In this document: positions 38,601-47,903 of the stretch, piece by piece
Layout of the letters: every line of letters begins with the position of its first letter
How positions within the stretch are numbered: the first letter of the stretch is position 1
NCBI RefSeq assembly: GCF_002234675.1
Contig: NC_019866.2
Span: forward strand, 19,513,311-19,577,310
Length of the DNA stretch: 64,000 bases
Origin: Oryzias latipes
Taxonomy: Eukaryota > Chordata > Actinopteri > Beloniformes > Adrianichthyidae
Direction of reading: 5' to 3'
Notes under the pieces: generated by a model
The model's database searches: none
What the model was told of the DNA's origin: nothing
The model's input: the letters and a program-made list of their open reading frames with translations, nothing else
Program-made: the position numbers and the translations under genes

Positions 38601-40243
38601 AAAAAGGTGGGGAGACAAATTTATCGCTATTTTTAACGATCTATAATGGATAACTATTTTGGTTGCTTTATTTTAAAGGCCATTCTTTGAATTTGGTGCA
38701 CATTGGGTTCTCTGGTGATCAAAAATTTTACCTAAAAAAATGTGTGTTTCTTAACATTGCATCAAATTAAGAACTATTTCAACCTCTGAGAAAATTTGTT
38801 TTCCCACCTTAGACATGAAATCCCCAAAATTCTTAGAAAAATTTGTCACCGTAACAGTGTGCTTTGTTACAGCGTTGAATATTTTCGCTAAAAGTTGTCA
38901 CATGTCTACAATAGCTAGGATATTGAGCTACATATAGCATGAGGAAAACAAGAAATTAATATATTTTTAAAACAATTGTTTGCTTTTTCCCAAACAAAAG
39001 TAAATATTATTTATGAATGTAACGGAGTTGAAAGGTTGAGCTTGACAATGTCAATCTGACAATAAAAACTATGAAATATGGGTAAGAAAGTAGGCTAATA
39101 CTTATCTGTCTTCAGAGTATGAGTGGGAAAATATACAGTGATGTCACTTCCTGGTTCTGAAGCAGCTGGACTGAACTATTATTTTTTTAAAAATGGGGGA
39201 TTGACAGGCTGTTATGGGGTTGAAAAAAACTGAGGGACCTGATTAAATGGAGACATTTTATAAAGATTCATGTATTTTTCTTTTATTTAAGTGAAACTAA
39301 ATAGGTAAATGATCATGTTAGCAGAAAAGATTTATGGTTATTGGCTATTTTAAAAAAAATCAGTTTTGCATTCAGTGTAAAGGTAACTTTGGTTGGTGGC
39401 GACATGCTCATTTGGCTGACCTCTACACCTCAACAACCCATGAATTTCTTTGAAAACATAATTTTCAAACTATTTTTGTATGCTATAATGCAGAGACACA
39501 TGGATCTGTCCATTTATCGTTTTAAAATGCATTTTATGGCTTCATTTATACAGAAATGTTTGGGGTAAACCTGTGGGACACAGAGTGCACTGATTTCAGA
39601 GAATCATCCTTGAATCATATGTTGGATGGAAAAACATTACCTTGATCATTATATTCCAGCTTATTAGATTCATGCGGCAACAGCGATCCAGATTAGTAAA
39701 TGGCTTCAACCATTTCAAGTATAAAACTGTAAACATTTAAAAGTTGCCAAAAATTCAAAATCCAGTCCATTCTTGTTTAAACAAGGTACCAAAGTTCTGA
39801 ACAGGAAAGCAAAAGAATAACCACACAGCAGACCTTTACTAATGACAATAGTATAATAATAAGTATACCCCATGGACTTACTAACATTAACCATTTAGAA
39901 AATTAGTAAAATAATAACAAAAAAGTTTGTTACAATTTTCATCAGATAGTAAAAGCCTAATTAAATTATTGCAATCTTAATGAAGTATGACTTTCAAACT
40001 ATTTTTTAAACAAAACTGTCTATAATCATTTTAAGGGAAAACTTCCAGCGCCTCCAGCAGGACCTTGCAGACATGATCATTTCAAGTCTGGAGAAGCGTG
40101 AAGGTGGAAAGGAGACTATTGAAAAGAGGAAGACCCTGTCCACCAGAATCCGCTGGAAAGACAGAAACAACAGCTTTCAGAAAGAAAGTCCTCCCGAGTA
40201 CTTCCACTTGGCTGTCACAGAGAATCCAAGTACTTACCTGTGA
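14686..40243 (+). CDS. gucy2c: Guanylate cyclase C (heat-stable enterotoxin/guanylin receptor), complete, 27 exons
   Basis: Single-pass receptor that makes cGMP from GTP when guanylin-type peptides bind on the gut surface. Exons: 14686-14893, 19703-19815, 20248-20315, 20401-20619, 20704-20822, 22661-22760, 22852-22963, 23659-23782, 24304-24389, 24464-24581, 25093-25174, 25361-25454, 27504-27566, 27646-27717, 27815-27919, 28414-28500, 29410-29542, 29620-29757, 29851-29939, 30032-30123, 30252-30410, 30735-30927, 31039-31213, 31804-31902, 32001-32095, 37879-37955, 40036-40243. They sum to 3,228 nt, or 1,075 residues, against 1,073 in human as I recall it. Seen: signal peptide ([18 protein letters not shown]), extracellular ligand domain with [13 protein letters not shown], membrane helix ~429-449, kinase-homology domain ~480-740 with HGRLKSTN at 603 in place of the HRD loop (so a pseudokinase) and DFG at 623, a linker coiled coil, and the cyclase domain with metal-binding Asp820 (YFSDIVGF) and Asp864 (ETIGDAYM) and purine-selecting Glu860 and Cys932. 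It ends STYL, a class I PDZ ligand like the human STYF. Everything catalytic is intact. Larger introns carry transposons; introns 7, 10, 16 and 26 show nothing beyond simple repeats. Confidence 0.97.
15400..15603 (+). mobile_element. tRNA-derived SINE, copy A (gucy2c intron 1)
   Basis: It starts with an A-box-like 'gctcaattggctgg' and has a B-box-like segment near 'ggcttgcttccca'. The body is shared with the copies at 27,155 and 40,590 ('gctgcctatctgggtctccc') and the tail is 'gctgattcactgtggcgacc', the same tail as the RTE LINE end at ~6335. Confidence 0.7.
16165..17865. repeat. Long imperfect foldback in gucy2c intron 1
   Basis: Segments at about 16165-16925 return inverted at about 17300-17865. 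The clearest block is 16747-16877 against 17331-17460 (~130 bp; shared words include 'catatcaccagt' and 'ttcctactgactttatcc'). Outer blocks 16700-16740/17695-17720 ('agttttcatgagcaga') and 16205-16245/17800-17845 ('attgaatgcaata') also pair. MITE copy 2 is inserted in the right arm at a TA, after the foldback formed. A smaller inverted pair (16262-16288/16638-16663) lies inside the left arm. No transposase is seen. It could be a decayed element with long inverted ends. Confidence 0.75.
17467..17677 (+). mobile_element. TA-flanked MITE, copy 2 (nested in foldback arm)
   Basis: 211-bp copy with exact ends TAACCCTTGTGCTATC and GATAGCACAAGGGTTA. It interrupts the match between the two foldback arms of gucy2c intron 1, so it is younger than the foldback. 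A 122-codon minus-strand frame across it is chance. Confidence 0.92.
18212..18422 (+). mobile_element. TA-flanked MITE, copy 3
   Basis: 211-bp copy in the same orientation as copy 2, only ~530 bp downstream of it in gucy2c intron 1. The left end has one change (TGTTATC); the right end is canonical. Confidence 0.92.
20930..21641. mobile_element. Non-autonomous DNA transposon with ~55-bp inverted ends (gucy2c intron 5)
   Basis: Left GTAGGTACCATAACCATTCG (from 20996) and right complement GTAGGTACCGTAACCATTCG (to 21627) pair, continuing with 'gcctgcaa' and 'ggtccttcgact'-type sequence for about 55 bp. The right end can be extended outward to CAGGGATTAGAGCCG, a hAT-like terminus ending at 21641. 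A partial match to it ('cagggatt') sits at 20930 on the left, separated from the rest by ~60 bp of A-rich sequence. I could not find a matching target duplication. The interior is non-coding. The inner boundaries 20996-21627 are firm; the outer ones are inference. Confidence 0.7.
26338..27050 (-). mobile_element. LINE 3'-UTR fragment (Rex1-like tail), gucy2c intron 12
   Basis: The plus strand begins 'attcaattttatttatatag', the complement of a typical LINE 3' tail, and includes 'ccctccttcgcggtaagg'. The same sequence occurs split at 32806-32895 and 35770-36230, there joined to decayed reverse transcriptase at 36.54-37.24 kb. I infer this copy is a severely 5'-truncated insertion that kept only the 3' UTR. 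No coding. Confidence 0.65.
27155..27297 (-). mobile_element. tRNA-derived SINE, copy B (gucy2c intron 12)
   Basis: Minus-strand copy. It starts GGTGGATGGCTCAGTTAGTT (A-box region of the tRNA-like head), then 'aaacctgggttggcttccc' (B-box region) and a body shared with copies A and C. The LINE-like tail is missing. Confidence 0.7.
32806..37240 (-). mobile_element. Decayed LINE (Rex1/L2-like) inserted in the Tc1 element
   Basis: Minus-strand LINE. 37240-37080 reads as reverse transcriptase ([16 protein letters not shown]). 36928-36640 reads as the RT C-terminal region ([42 protein letters not shown]). 36.2-35.77 kb and 32895-32806 are 3' UTR ending in the 'ataaaattgaattgaa' tail. The coding part is interrupted and 5'-truncated. 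A second, younger LINE sits inside its 3' UTR at 32905-35760. Confidence 0.75.
32905..35760 (-). mobile_element. Young 5'-truncated LINE with open 866-codon ORF
   Basis: Minus-strand LINE of the L2/CR1/Rex1 group. The single frame 35739-33139 is open for 866 codons and reads endonuclease then reverse transcriptase. Endonuclease: [20 protein letters not shown] with the catalytic Asp/Asn, FTDHKLI with the final Asp-His. [27 protein letters not shown] (motif A), [13 protein letters not shown] (motif B), [11 protein letters not shown] (motif C), C-terminal [18 protein letters not shown]. Its 3' end runs into a (TAT)n-type tail at ~32905-32930. GAATTATAA flanks both sides (32896-32904 and 35761-35769) as a target duplication. 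The endonuclease N-terminus is missing and the frame is already open at the 5' junction. Clade assignment is approximate. Confidence 0.9.
38216..38262. repeat. (TG)n microsatellite, gucy2c intron 26
   Basis: Dinucleotide run with one interruption (GTGAGTG). The rest of this 2.1-kb intron shows no gene or transposon that I recognise. Confidence 0.95.
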
Positions 40244-40449
40244 CTCCAGCATTCAGGGGATTTTACTGAAAAAAAAAGACTGCAATAAGTCAGTCCGGGT
40301 GTGTGTGTTTCTTTCTCTGATGCAGGACTACAATGAGAGAAGAACACAAGCTTTACACAGATGTTCCCTGTTCCAGGTCACAATCAATTTCCTGACATTC
40401 ATATCACCTACAGTAAATGGCTAATTTACACCAATTTGTTACATGAATC

Positions 40450-40455
40450 ATTAAA
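40450..40455 (+). terminator. Candidate gucy2c poly(A) signal ATTAAA
   Basis: ATTAAA lies 207 bp after the stop codon. An AATAAA further on (~40,946) is an alternative. Neither has been shown to be used. Confidence 0.3.
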
Positions 40456-40589
40456 GTAGAGAAAAACTTTCCACTCACACACCTGACCAGCTCACACAAG
40501 GGAAGGCCGCTTGTCAAAATCACCTTGTTGTATTGCACTGTATTAAATTGTAGTATAAGAAGTAAACCAATTCTCTTTTTTACAATGCA

Positions 40590-40858
40590 GCTCTGGGTGT
40601 AGGACTGTAATGCAGGAAACCTGGGTGCAATTGCCAGGGCGTGTAATGAGCTAAATTCCAGTGCGGGTCATTAGGCAAGACCCTTCATGCTGCTGCCTAT
40701 CTGGGTCTCCCTGTGCTTTGAAAATACAGGGTTGTGTTAGGAAGGGCATCCGCCATAGAAAACTAACTGTCAAACCACCTGAGTGAATCAGTGAAGGCTG
40801 ATTCGCTGTGGTGACCCCTGAAGGGATAAGCTGAAAGGGGAACATCAACAACAACTTT
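40590..40858 (+). mobile_element. tRNA-derived SINE, copy C
   Basis: It starts within the tRNA-like head ('gggtgtaggactgtaatgca'), continues through the B-box region ('cctgggtgcaattgccag'), the shared body ('gctgcctatctgggtctccc') and the LINE-like tail 'tgtggtgacccctgaaggg'. It lies just downstream of the gucy2c 3' end. Confidence 0.75.
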
Positions 40859-41591
40859 CTTCAGTAAAGTCTTTATTTAATGAAGAGCTGCTAAAGATAG
40901 ACAGTAAAGCATCAACAACATTGATTTTTATTTTCAAAAGGTTCAAATAAATTAGCATTAACTCAAGTGTTATAGATAAGGTACATCACCTTTATTTATT
41001 CTTTATCTTATCCCTACGCACTGTAACTGCTGACAAATGTTTGACCTTTGGATGCCCACTGATGCAAATATGCATCAAACCATTTCGGCTCTAAAATAAC
41101 CTTAAGGTGTTTTTTATTGTTGGAAATGAATTCAGGTGTTAAGGGGTAAATAGAAGAGCATAGATTTTAATAGTGCGAGTTCAAAAGGAACCCAAATAAT
41201 AACGAAAAATATAATTTCAACTTGTTAATTTTGGAAAGGACTTTTTTTCAGGTTTAAATGTCTGTATAAATTTTTTATGAAACATAAAACAAACTATTGT
41301 GTAAATATATATCTGCTGCTACAAGGATGGCAGAGGCAGGCAAATACAGTATACTTCTATTGTACATTCACTTACATTAGACGTATTTTACATATATTTG
41401 TCAAATAAAGGTAACAACATAGTTGACTGGCTATTCATCTAACAGATTATCTACATGCAGGTATTTTTTTAATCTTTAGAGAGTGTGAATCTGTTTTAGC
41501 TTACTATTGCAGAAGTGCTACTTTGTTTTTCAGAGCTTCTAGACTTTGTACTGTAAAACAAAACATAACGTTTCAACATAAAAACACGAGT

Positions 41592-41802
41592 TATCCCTTG
41601 TGCTATCTTAGATGACCCCACCCTTACATTGACGTGTTCTCCCTACCATGACAAAGGTGGATAAAGGTGGAAAGATTTCATGCAATCCATGGACACCAGT
41701 GAGGTTCACAAATAATTGAAGAAAAAAGGTTCAGCGCACTGTCTAGTGGGTCTAGATGACCCAACTCCGAATGTTAAAGTGCCAAGGATAGCACAAGGGT
41801 TA
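41592..41802 (-). mobile_element. TA-flanked MITE, copy 4
   Basis: The only one of the six copies in the reverse orientation. The left end is TATCCCTTGTGCTATC (one change) and the right end GATAGCACAAGGGTTA. It lies in the gucy2c-tnfrsf17 intergenic stretch. Confidence 0.92.
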
Positions 41803-42027
41803 TAGGGCTGCCTTAAAATTTTAAGTCAAGTTAACAAACTTGATTTATTGTGTTAACATACCCTTTTGTTGTATTAAATTAAAATATCTTGTTTATCCAA
41901 AGTACAGGTGTTTTATTCGGAGATGGATTTGAAAGTTATGTAAACTTGTTTTGGTTTTGTTATCCATCCATCCATCCATTTACCAAGGCTGTGTCCAACC
42001 AAGGTGTCCAACCCAAACCCTCCTCCT

Positions 42028-42086
42028 TCAGTGTGTGAGTGTGAGTGCGTGTGCATGTGTGTGTGCGTGCGTGTGTGTGTGTGTGA
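42028..42086. repeat. Imperfect (TG)n microsatellite
   Basis: GT-rich array with several substitutions. It generates a Thr-His repeat frame on the minus strand that is not a gene. Confidence 0.9.
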
Positions 42087-42269
42087 CTGGTCTAATTTTG
42101 TCAACTCATTAAAAAACTTCAAAGTGTGTTAGGCAAGGGGTTTCAATCAAATAAAGCTGCAAGTGTTATCCAAAAGAACACATATTTATTTGACTAGACC
42201 TGATGAAAACAACAAAAGAAATAAAAATGAGAACTGCAATAGTTGAACACCAAGATTCCTCCGTGATCA

Positions 42270-42550
42270 TTTTCTCAACCTGCTGCATCCCTTTTAGGGC
42301 TGCCTGAGCCTAACCTGGCTACTGTTGGGTGATGGCAGGGTACACCCTGGACAGGTTACAAGTTTGTTGCAGGGCCATGCAATCACACACACAAACCAAG
42401 GGGCTATTTAGAGTACTCAATCAACTTTTGAAGCATGTTTTTGGAGAGTGGAAGGAAACACAGGTGGAATGAACATACAAACTCCACACAGAAAGGCTCC
42501 AGCTGGAAGTTGAACCAGAGGTAAGAGCACTAACCACTGTGCCATCATAT
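42270..42550 (+). repeat. Common fish interspersed repeat ('gggtacaccctggacaggt')
   Basis: It contains 'cagggtacaccctggacagg', 'ttgcagggccatgcaa', 'gaacatacaaactccacaca' and 'gagcactaaccactgtgcc', matching the sequence at 51,670-51,990 and, in part, 4140-4260. Widespread fish repeats of this form are familiar; I cannot name its class with certainty. Confidence 0.7.
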
Positions 42551-43084
42551 GATTGAGATGTGGGACAAGGCTGAGGATTCTAATATTTTTTTATATCACT
42601 GTGAGAGAAGAGTACATACAGCTTTCAAAAGCATCGCTATACAACAATTTCAAAGACTACATAAGCATAGATAACCTATACATTTCAGAAAACTATTAAA
42701 ACAAGGTACATCAGACATCTCAACATACTGGAACTAGACCAACATCACGTAACCTAAGTCAAGCCCAAATTCTAAAGGCCCAGACACACTAAGCTTGGGT
42801 TATGATACTTTTAGAAAATGCAATGTTCACTCACCCCCCATGTTGTTGTTGCTAATAAATTAATAAAGTGTTTGTATGTTAGATGTTTTCCATGATCAAA
42901 TCTCACATTAACTTCTAGGAATCCTGTCACTGAGTGTTGCTTTCTGATGTTACATTTCTAAAAACAATCTTTGTAGGACTTGATTTAGCCTTTGACTGTA
43001 AATGAGAACTGGACCAAGTGAAGCTCAAAATGACTTGCTTCTGGTTCCAATGAAATGAAATCAGTTCTGTTGTCATGTTGGAAC

Positions 43085-43375
43085 TAGAAATTGTCAGTAT
43101 GCAGTGATTGGTCCGAATGCGTCTAAGTCATCATTTCTATGGCAACCACTTTCACCAATCAATAGAAAGCTTGTTGGCTGTCCACAACCCTACCACTTGA
43201 AAGCTGGTTTGGGAGAATCTGTCACATGTTTCGAACGTTTGATGTGAGGCCACATACTTTTACTGAGGCATCGGATTGGTCAGTGTATAACTTGCACTAC
43301 AGAAGAAATATATAGAAATGTCACGAAGAAAAGACTCAAATTAAACACACAATTTTTCAATACTGGCCAGTTTCA
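43085..43375 (+). repeat. Interspersed repeat family R3, copy 1
   Basis: It shares a series of words with 51,165-51,600 and 59,700-59,965: 'atggcaaccact', 'gaggcatcggattggtcagt', and 'ataacttgcactacag'. It is non-coding and unassigned. It ends about 90 bp before the tnfrsf17 stop codon, so the transcript of that gene may run into it. Confidence 0.7.
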
Positions 43376-43466
43376 TCACAAGAGTCTTTGGGTTATAGAC
43401 CGGGCCAGTGCTCAATCTGCTGTTGTTCTGAAATGAGGTATCAGAGACGAGAACAAAAACACACAA

Positions 43467-46142
43467 CTACACTGTTTTTGTAGTAACCAATGCAGTGCCA
43501 CCCAGTTCTGTGGCAGGAAGTGGGACTCTGTGATCCAACATGGTGCTGCAGACAGGCACCGCTTGCCTTTCGGGGCCCCTGCACACCATCAGGTCTTCCT
43601 TCCACTTTGATCCTGTTTGGGCTTCAGCATGAAACTGAACTATTGTTAAGGGGGGCTCTGCTGAACTGTGAAACATCTCTGTCTGACCATTTGTTTTGGA
43701 GACTGGTGGATGAAAATTGGTCTTTGTTTTCTGTAGGAGTTCCAGTTCTGTTGCTCCATTTTCTGCAAAACAAATGGCAGATATTCATTAATACACCATC
43801 CTGTCAAATCATCTAATGGCTGAATTAACTCCTTTCAATTTTGTTTGTTGCCACGTGTGTATAAGATTGTGCACTTTTGCATGCAGAATGCTTCTTCTAA
43901 TTTGTTTAAACAAGCTGCTCTCAGGGGTTCAGTAAATTCCAGGGAGATGTAGTGATAAGATGCCAACCTAACAATCCAGTGTAATTTTATATTTCTAAAT
44001 ATTCCACAGACAACATCAGTGGTTCTGTAACAATGCGTTTGGGAATGACAGCAAATAGGAATTGTAAACCTACAGCTGATGCTGACCAATAGAAATGGTT
44101 TCTAACTTTCGGCAAATGTAATCACAACAGATCTCCAAACTGCAAGTGGCCTTTAGATCAGTTGAAGGAACATGCAGAGGGCTTAAGGGAATGGGCTTCC
44201 ACGGCAAAGCAGCTGGATCCAAGACATGCATCACCAGCTACAATGCAAAGTGCCAGATGCGGTGATATGAGTCATGCCATCACTAGACTCTAGTGTAGAG
44301 AAGACATTCTCTGGAGTGATCTTTGACAGGATCATAATGTCAAGTCTGCTGAACTTATGATTATGCTGTGTAGTTATTTTTCAGGAGCTAGGCTCAGCCT
44401 TTTAGGTATCAGAGGAAAAAAATAATTTCCTGTAAACACACCTAAATCTCTTGAAGCTGTTATGGCAGCAAAAGGTGGATTGACATATTTCAAATTCAAC
44501 TTTATTTGTATAGCACTTTTCCTGCTACAAAGCATTTCAAAGTGCTTTCCATGATAAAATAGATCATACTAGGATGAAAGAAATAGTTTAATAGCACACA
44601 TAGTAAACAAAATAAATAAAAACACATAAAAGCCCAACACACATACACATCCCACAAGTACAATCAAAAGAAATCTTACTAGTCATTAATAAAATAAAAT
44701 CAAAACATGAAAAAAAAAAACCATGAAAATGTGTAAAAACTACATTATCTATGCTTTTTTTTAAACGTTTTTTCAGGCAGGCTTTTCCACAAGCGAGGCC
44801 CACAGTGATGAAATGTGGCCTCACCTTGGGCATTATTTCTGACCTTTGGGACCCCCAGCAGGCCTTCACCTGCGGACCTGAGGGCTCTGGGAGGGTCATA
44901 AACTAAAAGTAAATCTGATAAAAATGAAGGGACAATTCAATTTAATGATTTCAAAATTGGAGTAATGTAGTAGTGCATCAGTTTTGAACAAGCTGCAGCC
45001 GATTGATAGTATTATTCTTATGCCAGAAAGAAGAGCATTACAATAATCTATTCTAGATGTAATAAAAGTATGGATTAGTATTTCAGGACTGACTTGAAAA
45101 AAGCACAGCAGTCAGTCACTAGTATAAATATGTTTCAGTTGGTAAGTTCATGCCACTAGCAGTACTTCTGGTTGCATCTTTTCCATTAACCAGAGATAAA
45201 GAGTGTCATTCTGCATAAACATTTGCTAAGCTTTCACTTGCTAAATTTGGTCATTGAATAAACTCCTGCCGAGCTTTTACTCTAAAAGTTCTCTCTAACT
45301 TTATTGGCAAATGTGCAGATTTCAACTGACTCAAAAGTTTCTTTGTCCACCAGTCTGCTCTGTATTGCATTTTTGGTAAAGAAGAGTCAATGTATAGGTT
45401 CTTTGAGGCCTCATATGCTCTTCTCAACCAACGGATGTGTGCTGGAGCCAAAATAACTGGTAAGAGAGTTGTGCTGACCCATGGGAGGTCTATGAGAAGA
45501 GAACAGAAACTCTGGAGTTTCTAACAGTGATGAACGTCACACTTCATCACCTCCACAAGACTCTCAGAGGTTTGCTCTGCATGTCAGCACCCTTTCCTTT
45601 TAGGAAGACACATTGGCACTTAAAATACAACCTAAATATTTCGATGCAAGTTGTTATTTTTGCATTGCTTTACTTTTTAAACAAACTGTGACATAATTTT
45701 CCTAAAAGCTGTTGTATGTTCCATAGCATTCAAGTGAAAAGTGAAAAGTTTTTGTGCAAATTTCTGTGTGATGAACTTTAAAAGAAACAGTAAAATAATT
45801 ATTTTTTTGCTCACCAGGGTTACTTCTGATTCTGCTTTTTCTTCTTAAAATGACACACCAAAGGGCCAGAATCACAAAGGACCCGATGATGACCGGGACC
45901 ACACAAATCCACAGACTGGGGCTAAGCTCTAAAGGGGGGGGGGGGGGGGGGGGGTCACAAATATTTCATTAAGCACAGTTATCGTACAAAAATTAAAGAA
46001 TTAGCAGTCAACTAACATGTTAATTTCTTTCTGGAATTTACTATATGCGATGATACTTACGGCTGGATTCCACCGGCTCGCTTAGACAGACCTTCAGGAG
46101 AATGTCCCAATTCTCTCCATCCGGACAGTTTCGCTTGTCCAT
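43467..46142 (-). CDS. tnfrsf17: BCMA-like TNF receptor, complete, three exons, minimal ligand module
   Basis: B-cell maturation antigen-type receptor, a type III membrane protein without signal peptide that binds BAFF/APRIL ligands and supports plasma-cell survival in mammals. Exons: 46142-46061, 45928-45815, 43762-43467, total 492 nt, 163 residues (human 184). An in-frame stop lies upstream of the start. Residues 6-19 form CPDGENWDILLKVC, carrying the DxL ligand-contact motif (Asp13-Ile-Leu15) seen in BCMA (YFDSLLHAC) and TACI. Membrane helix ~34-55, then RRKSR. The C-terminal PLPATELGGTALVTTKT (146-162) closely matches the human BCMA tail, recalled as PLPAMEEGATILVTTKT, and decides the identity. 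Unlike mammalian BCMA, whose domain has six cysteines, only the first hairpin (two cysteines) is present before the membrane. Exon layout (ectodomain / membrane / tail) agrees with human. A pure C run precedes the exon 2 acceptor. Intron 2 holds Tc1 and LINE relics. Confidence 0.85.
44132..44480 (+). mobile_element. Tc1-type transposase relic in tnfrsf17 intron 2
   Basis: Plus-strand sequence resembling the middle of a Tc1 transposase gene (the 'ggaatgggcttccacgg' stretch, then the segment before WSD) runs into a C-terminal piece around 'ctcttgaagctgttatggca'. It has an internal deletion and stops. Ends are not visible. Confidence 0.65.
44490..45130 (-). mobile_element. Decayed LINE-derived repeat in tnfrsf17 intron 2
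   Basis: It starts 'ttcaactttatttgtatagc', the complement of a LINE 3' end. At 45,020-45,080 the minus strand spells the RT C-terminal signature SRIDYCNALL in a broken frame. It belongs to the same broad group as the LINEs in gucy2c intron 25. The next stretch, 45,130-45,500, has a 66-codon frame (45251-45451, minus) that I cannot assign. Confidence 0.55.
45932..45953. repeat. Poly(G)/poly(C) run at the tnfrsf17 exon 2 acceptor
   Basis: About 20 consecutive G on the plus strand. On the coding strand this is a C run followed directly by TTTAG, so it forms the polypyrimidine tract of the exon 2 acceptor. Exact length is unreliable in any assembly. Confidence 0.95.
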
Positions 46143-47111
46143 GACAAAAGCAGGCTGACGACTGAGGAGGTCAGCTGCAGGGTTACCCTCCTCTGAACTA
46201 GTATTTGAGATTCAAACTGCAGAAAAGCAAAAAAGACACAGGAGGGATGTGATGGGAGGATTTCTGTCATGAATGTAAAAAAAATCAAACAGGTGTTTCA
46301 GTTCCTCATTTAGTCAGAAAGCGTGAATCCCTTCATGTGCCCCACTGGGGCTGAGACGCAGCGAGAAACAAGAGGTTATAACTTTATTTAAAGAAAAATA
46401 CGGGTAAAGTATTGAATTATTTCTGAATTTTTTTTGAATGTACAAATAACTAAGTTTGAGGCCAGGAAAGTTGTGAATGAAGGTACATTTACTCCAACTG
46501 TCCACCTGGGTTGTGCAGACAAGAATCCAATACATTTATTTTAGTTTCTATACTAAATAGGCCATGGACAAAAATATGTCCATCTTCTGCTTTCAGGGAC
46601 AGTCACGGTGGAACACAGGAGAAGAACAACACATTGGAATTTATAGGCATTTGTTAATTCATTTTTTAAATCATTTGAAAACAGAGCCTTTGGGGTTGGA
46701 AACCACAAGGAAAATAAGGTAACACTAAACAACAAGGGATAAAAAAATGAACAAATGAAATCAAACAAGAACCATAGAATAATTATCACTCACCTTTAAG
46801 TGATAGCTTGAGAGACGAACCAAAAGCAACTGAAATGAACTGTTAACTTCAGTCAGTGACACAACTGTTCATTCATGTGGTATGAAAGAGGGCACAACTT
46901 ACCACCTTCTACCGATGATTCACAGTCCACAGATCATAGCTCTCATGTTCATACAGACTGTTTAGATTGATGGGGGACAGGTTATAGGGGGCAGTGTGGC
47001 TTGTTACAAAATATTTCTTCACGGCACTCTCTTGTCCCCGGTTGATGCCCCTTGGTGGTAGCTGTCCGGTAATCATACCACCTCTTAAAAAAAGCCCTTA
47101 AGCGACCAGTG

Positions 47112-47322
47112 TAACCCTTGTGCTATCCTAGGCACTTTAACATTGGGAGTTGGGTCATCTAGACCCACTAGACAGTGCGTCAAACCTTTTTTCTTCAATG
47201 ATTTGTGATCTTCACTGGTGTCCATTGATTACATGAAATCTTTCCACCTTTATTCACCTTTGTCATGGTAGGAATGACACGTCAAAGTAAGGGTGGGGTC
47301 ACCTAAGATAGCACAAGGGTTA
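47112..47322 (+). mobile_element. TA-flanked MITE, copy 5
   Basis: 211-bp full copy with canonical ends, lying between the tnfrsf17 start and the plbd1 3' end. Confidence 0.92.
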
Positions 47323-47683
47323 AATGAATACAAAACAGGACAATGGAAATCAATAAATGAAAGAAGGAAAACAATGTGAAGGATCAGAGGTGTAGACAAA
47401 AGCTAATGAAGGAGTCTAGAGAAGGCCTTGGAGAGGATGCAAGAAGGTCTGGGGAAACTGCCTTTCCCTGACCTGAAAGCACATGGCAGCCCCCCTGGTA
47501 TAACTGGATGAGGCCTCAGTGGACATCGAGGCCTGAACCGTGAGGATTGTACTCCTGGATTTAGTTTGTGTTTCTCGGTTTTGATCTTTTTTTGCTTTGA
47601 GTTATTCCTTGGTCAGTCACACCAGGTTAATGTTGATCATGATTCACACCTTTAGTCATTTAGTAAATTACCCTCTGCATATT

Positions 47684-47903
47684 TAACCCTGGTGCTATCC
47701 TAGGCACTTTAACATTGGGAGTGGGGTCATCTGGACCCCACAAGACAGTGCACAAAACCTTTTCTTCAATGATTAGTGATCTTCATTGGTGTCCATGGAT
47801 TACATGAAATCCTTTTCACCTTTATCCACCTTTGTCATGGAATGGATAACACATTAATGTAAGGATTGGGTCATCTGGACCTCATAGGATAGTACAAGGG
47901 TTA
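47684..47903 (+). mobile_element. TA-flanked MITE, copy 6 (most diverged)
   Basis: 220-bp relative with ends TAACCCTGGTGCTATCC and GGATAGTACAAGGGTTA. The interior reads 'tctggaccccacaagacag', in place of 'tctagacccactagacag' of the others, so it is an older copy or a sister subfamily. Confidence 0.85.

Noticed and set aside
45251-45451. 66-codon minus-strand frame in tnfrsf17 intron 2
   Set aside because: It could extend upstream without a Met, but I find no family resemblance or splice context, and it sits next to LINE-derived sequence.
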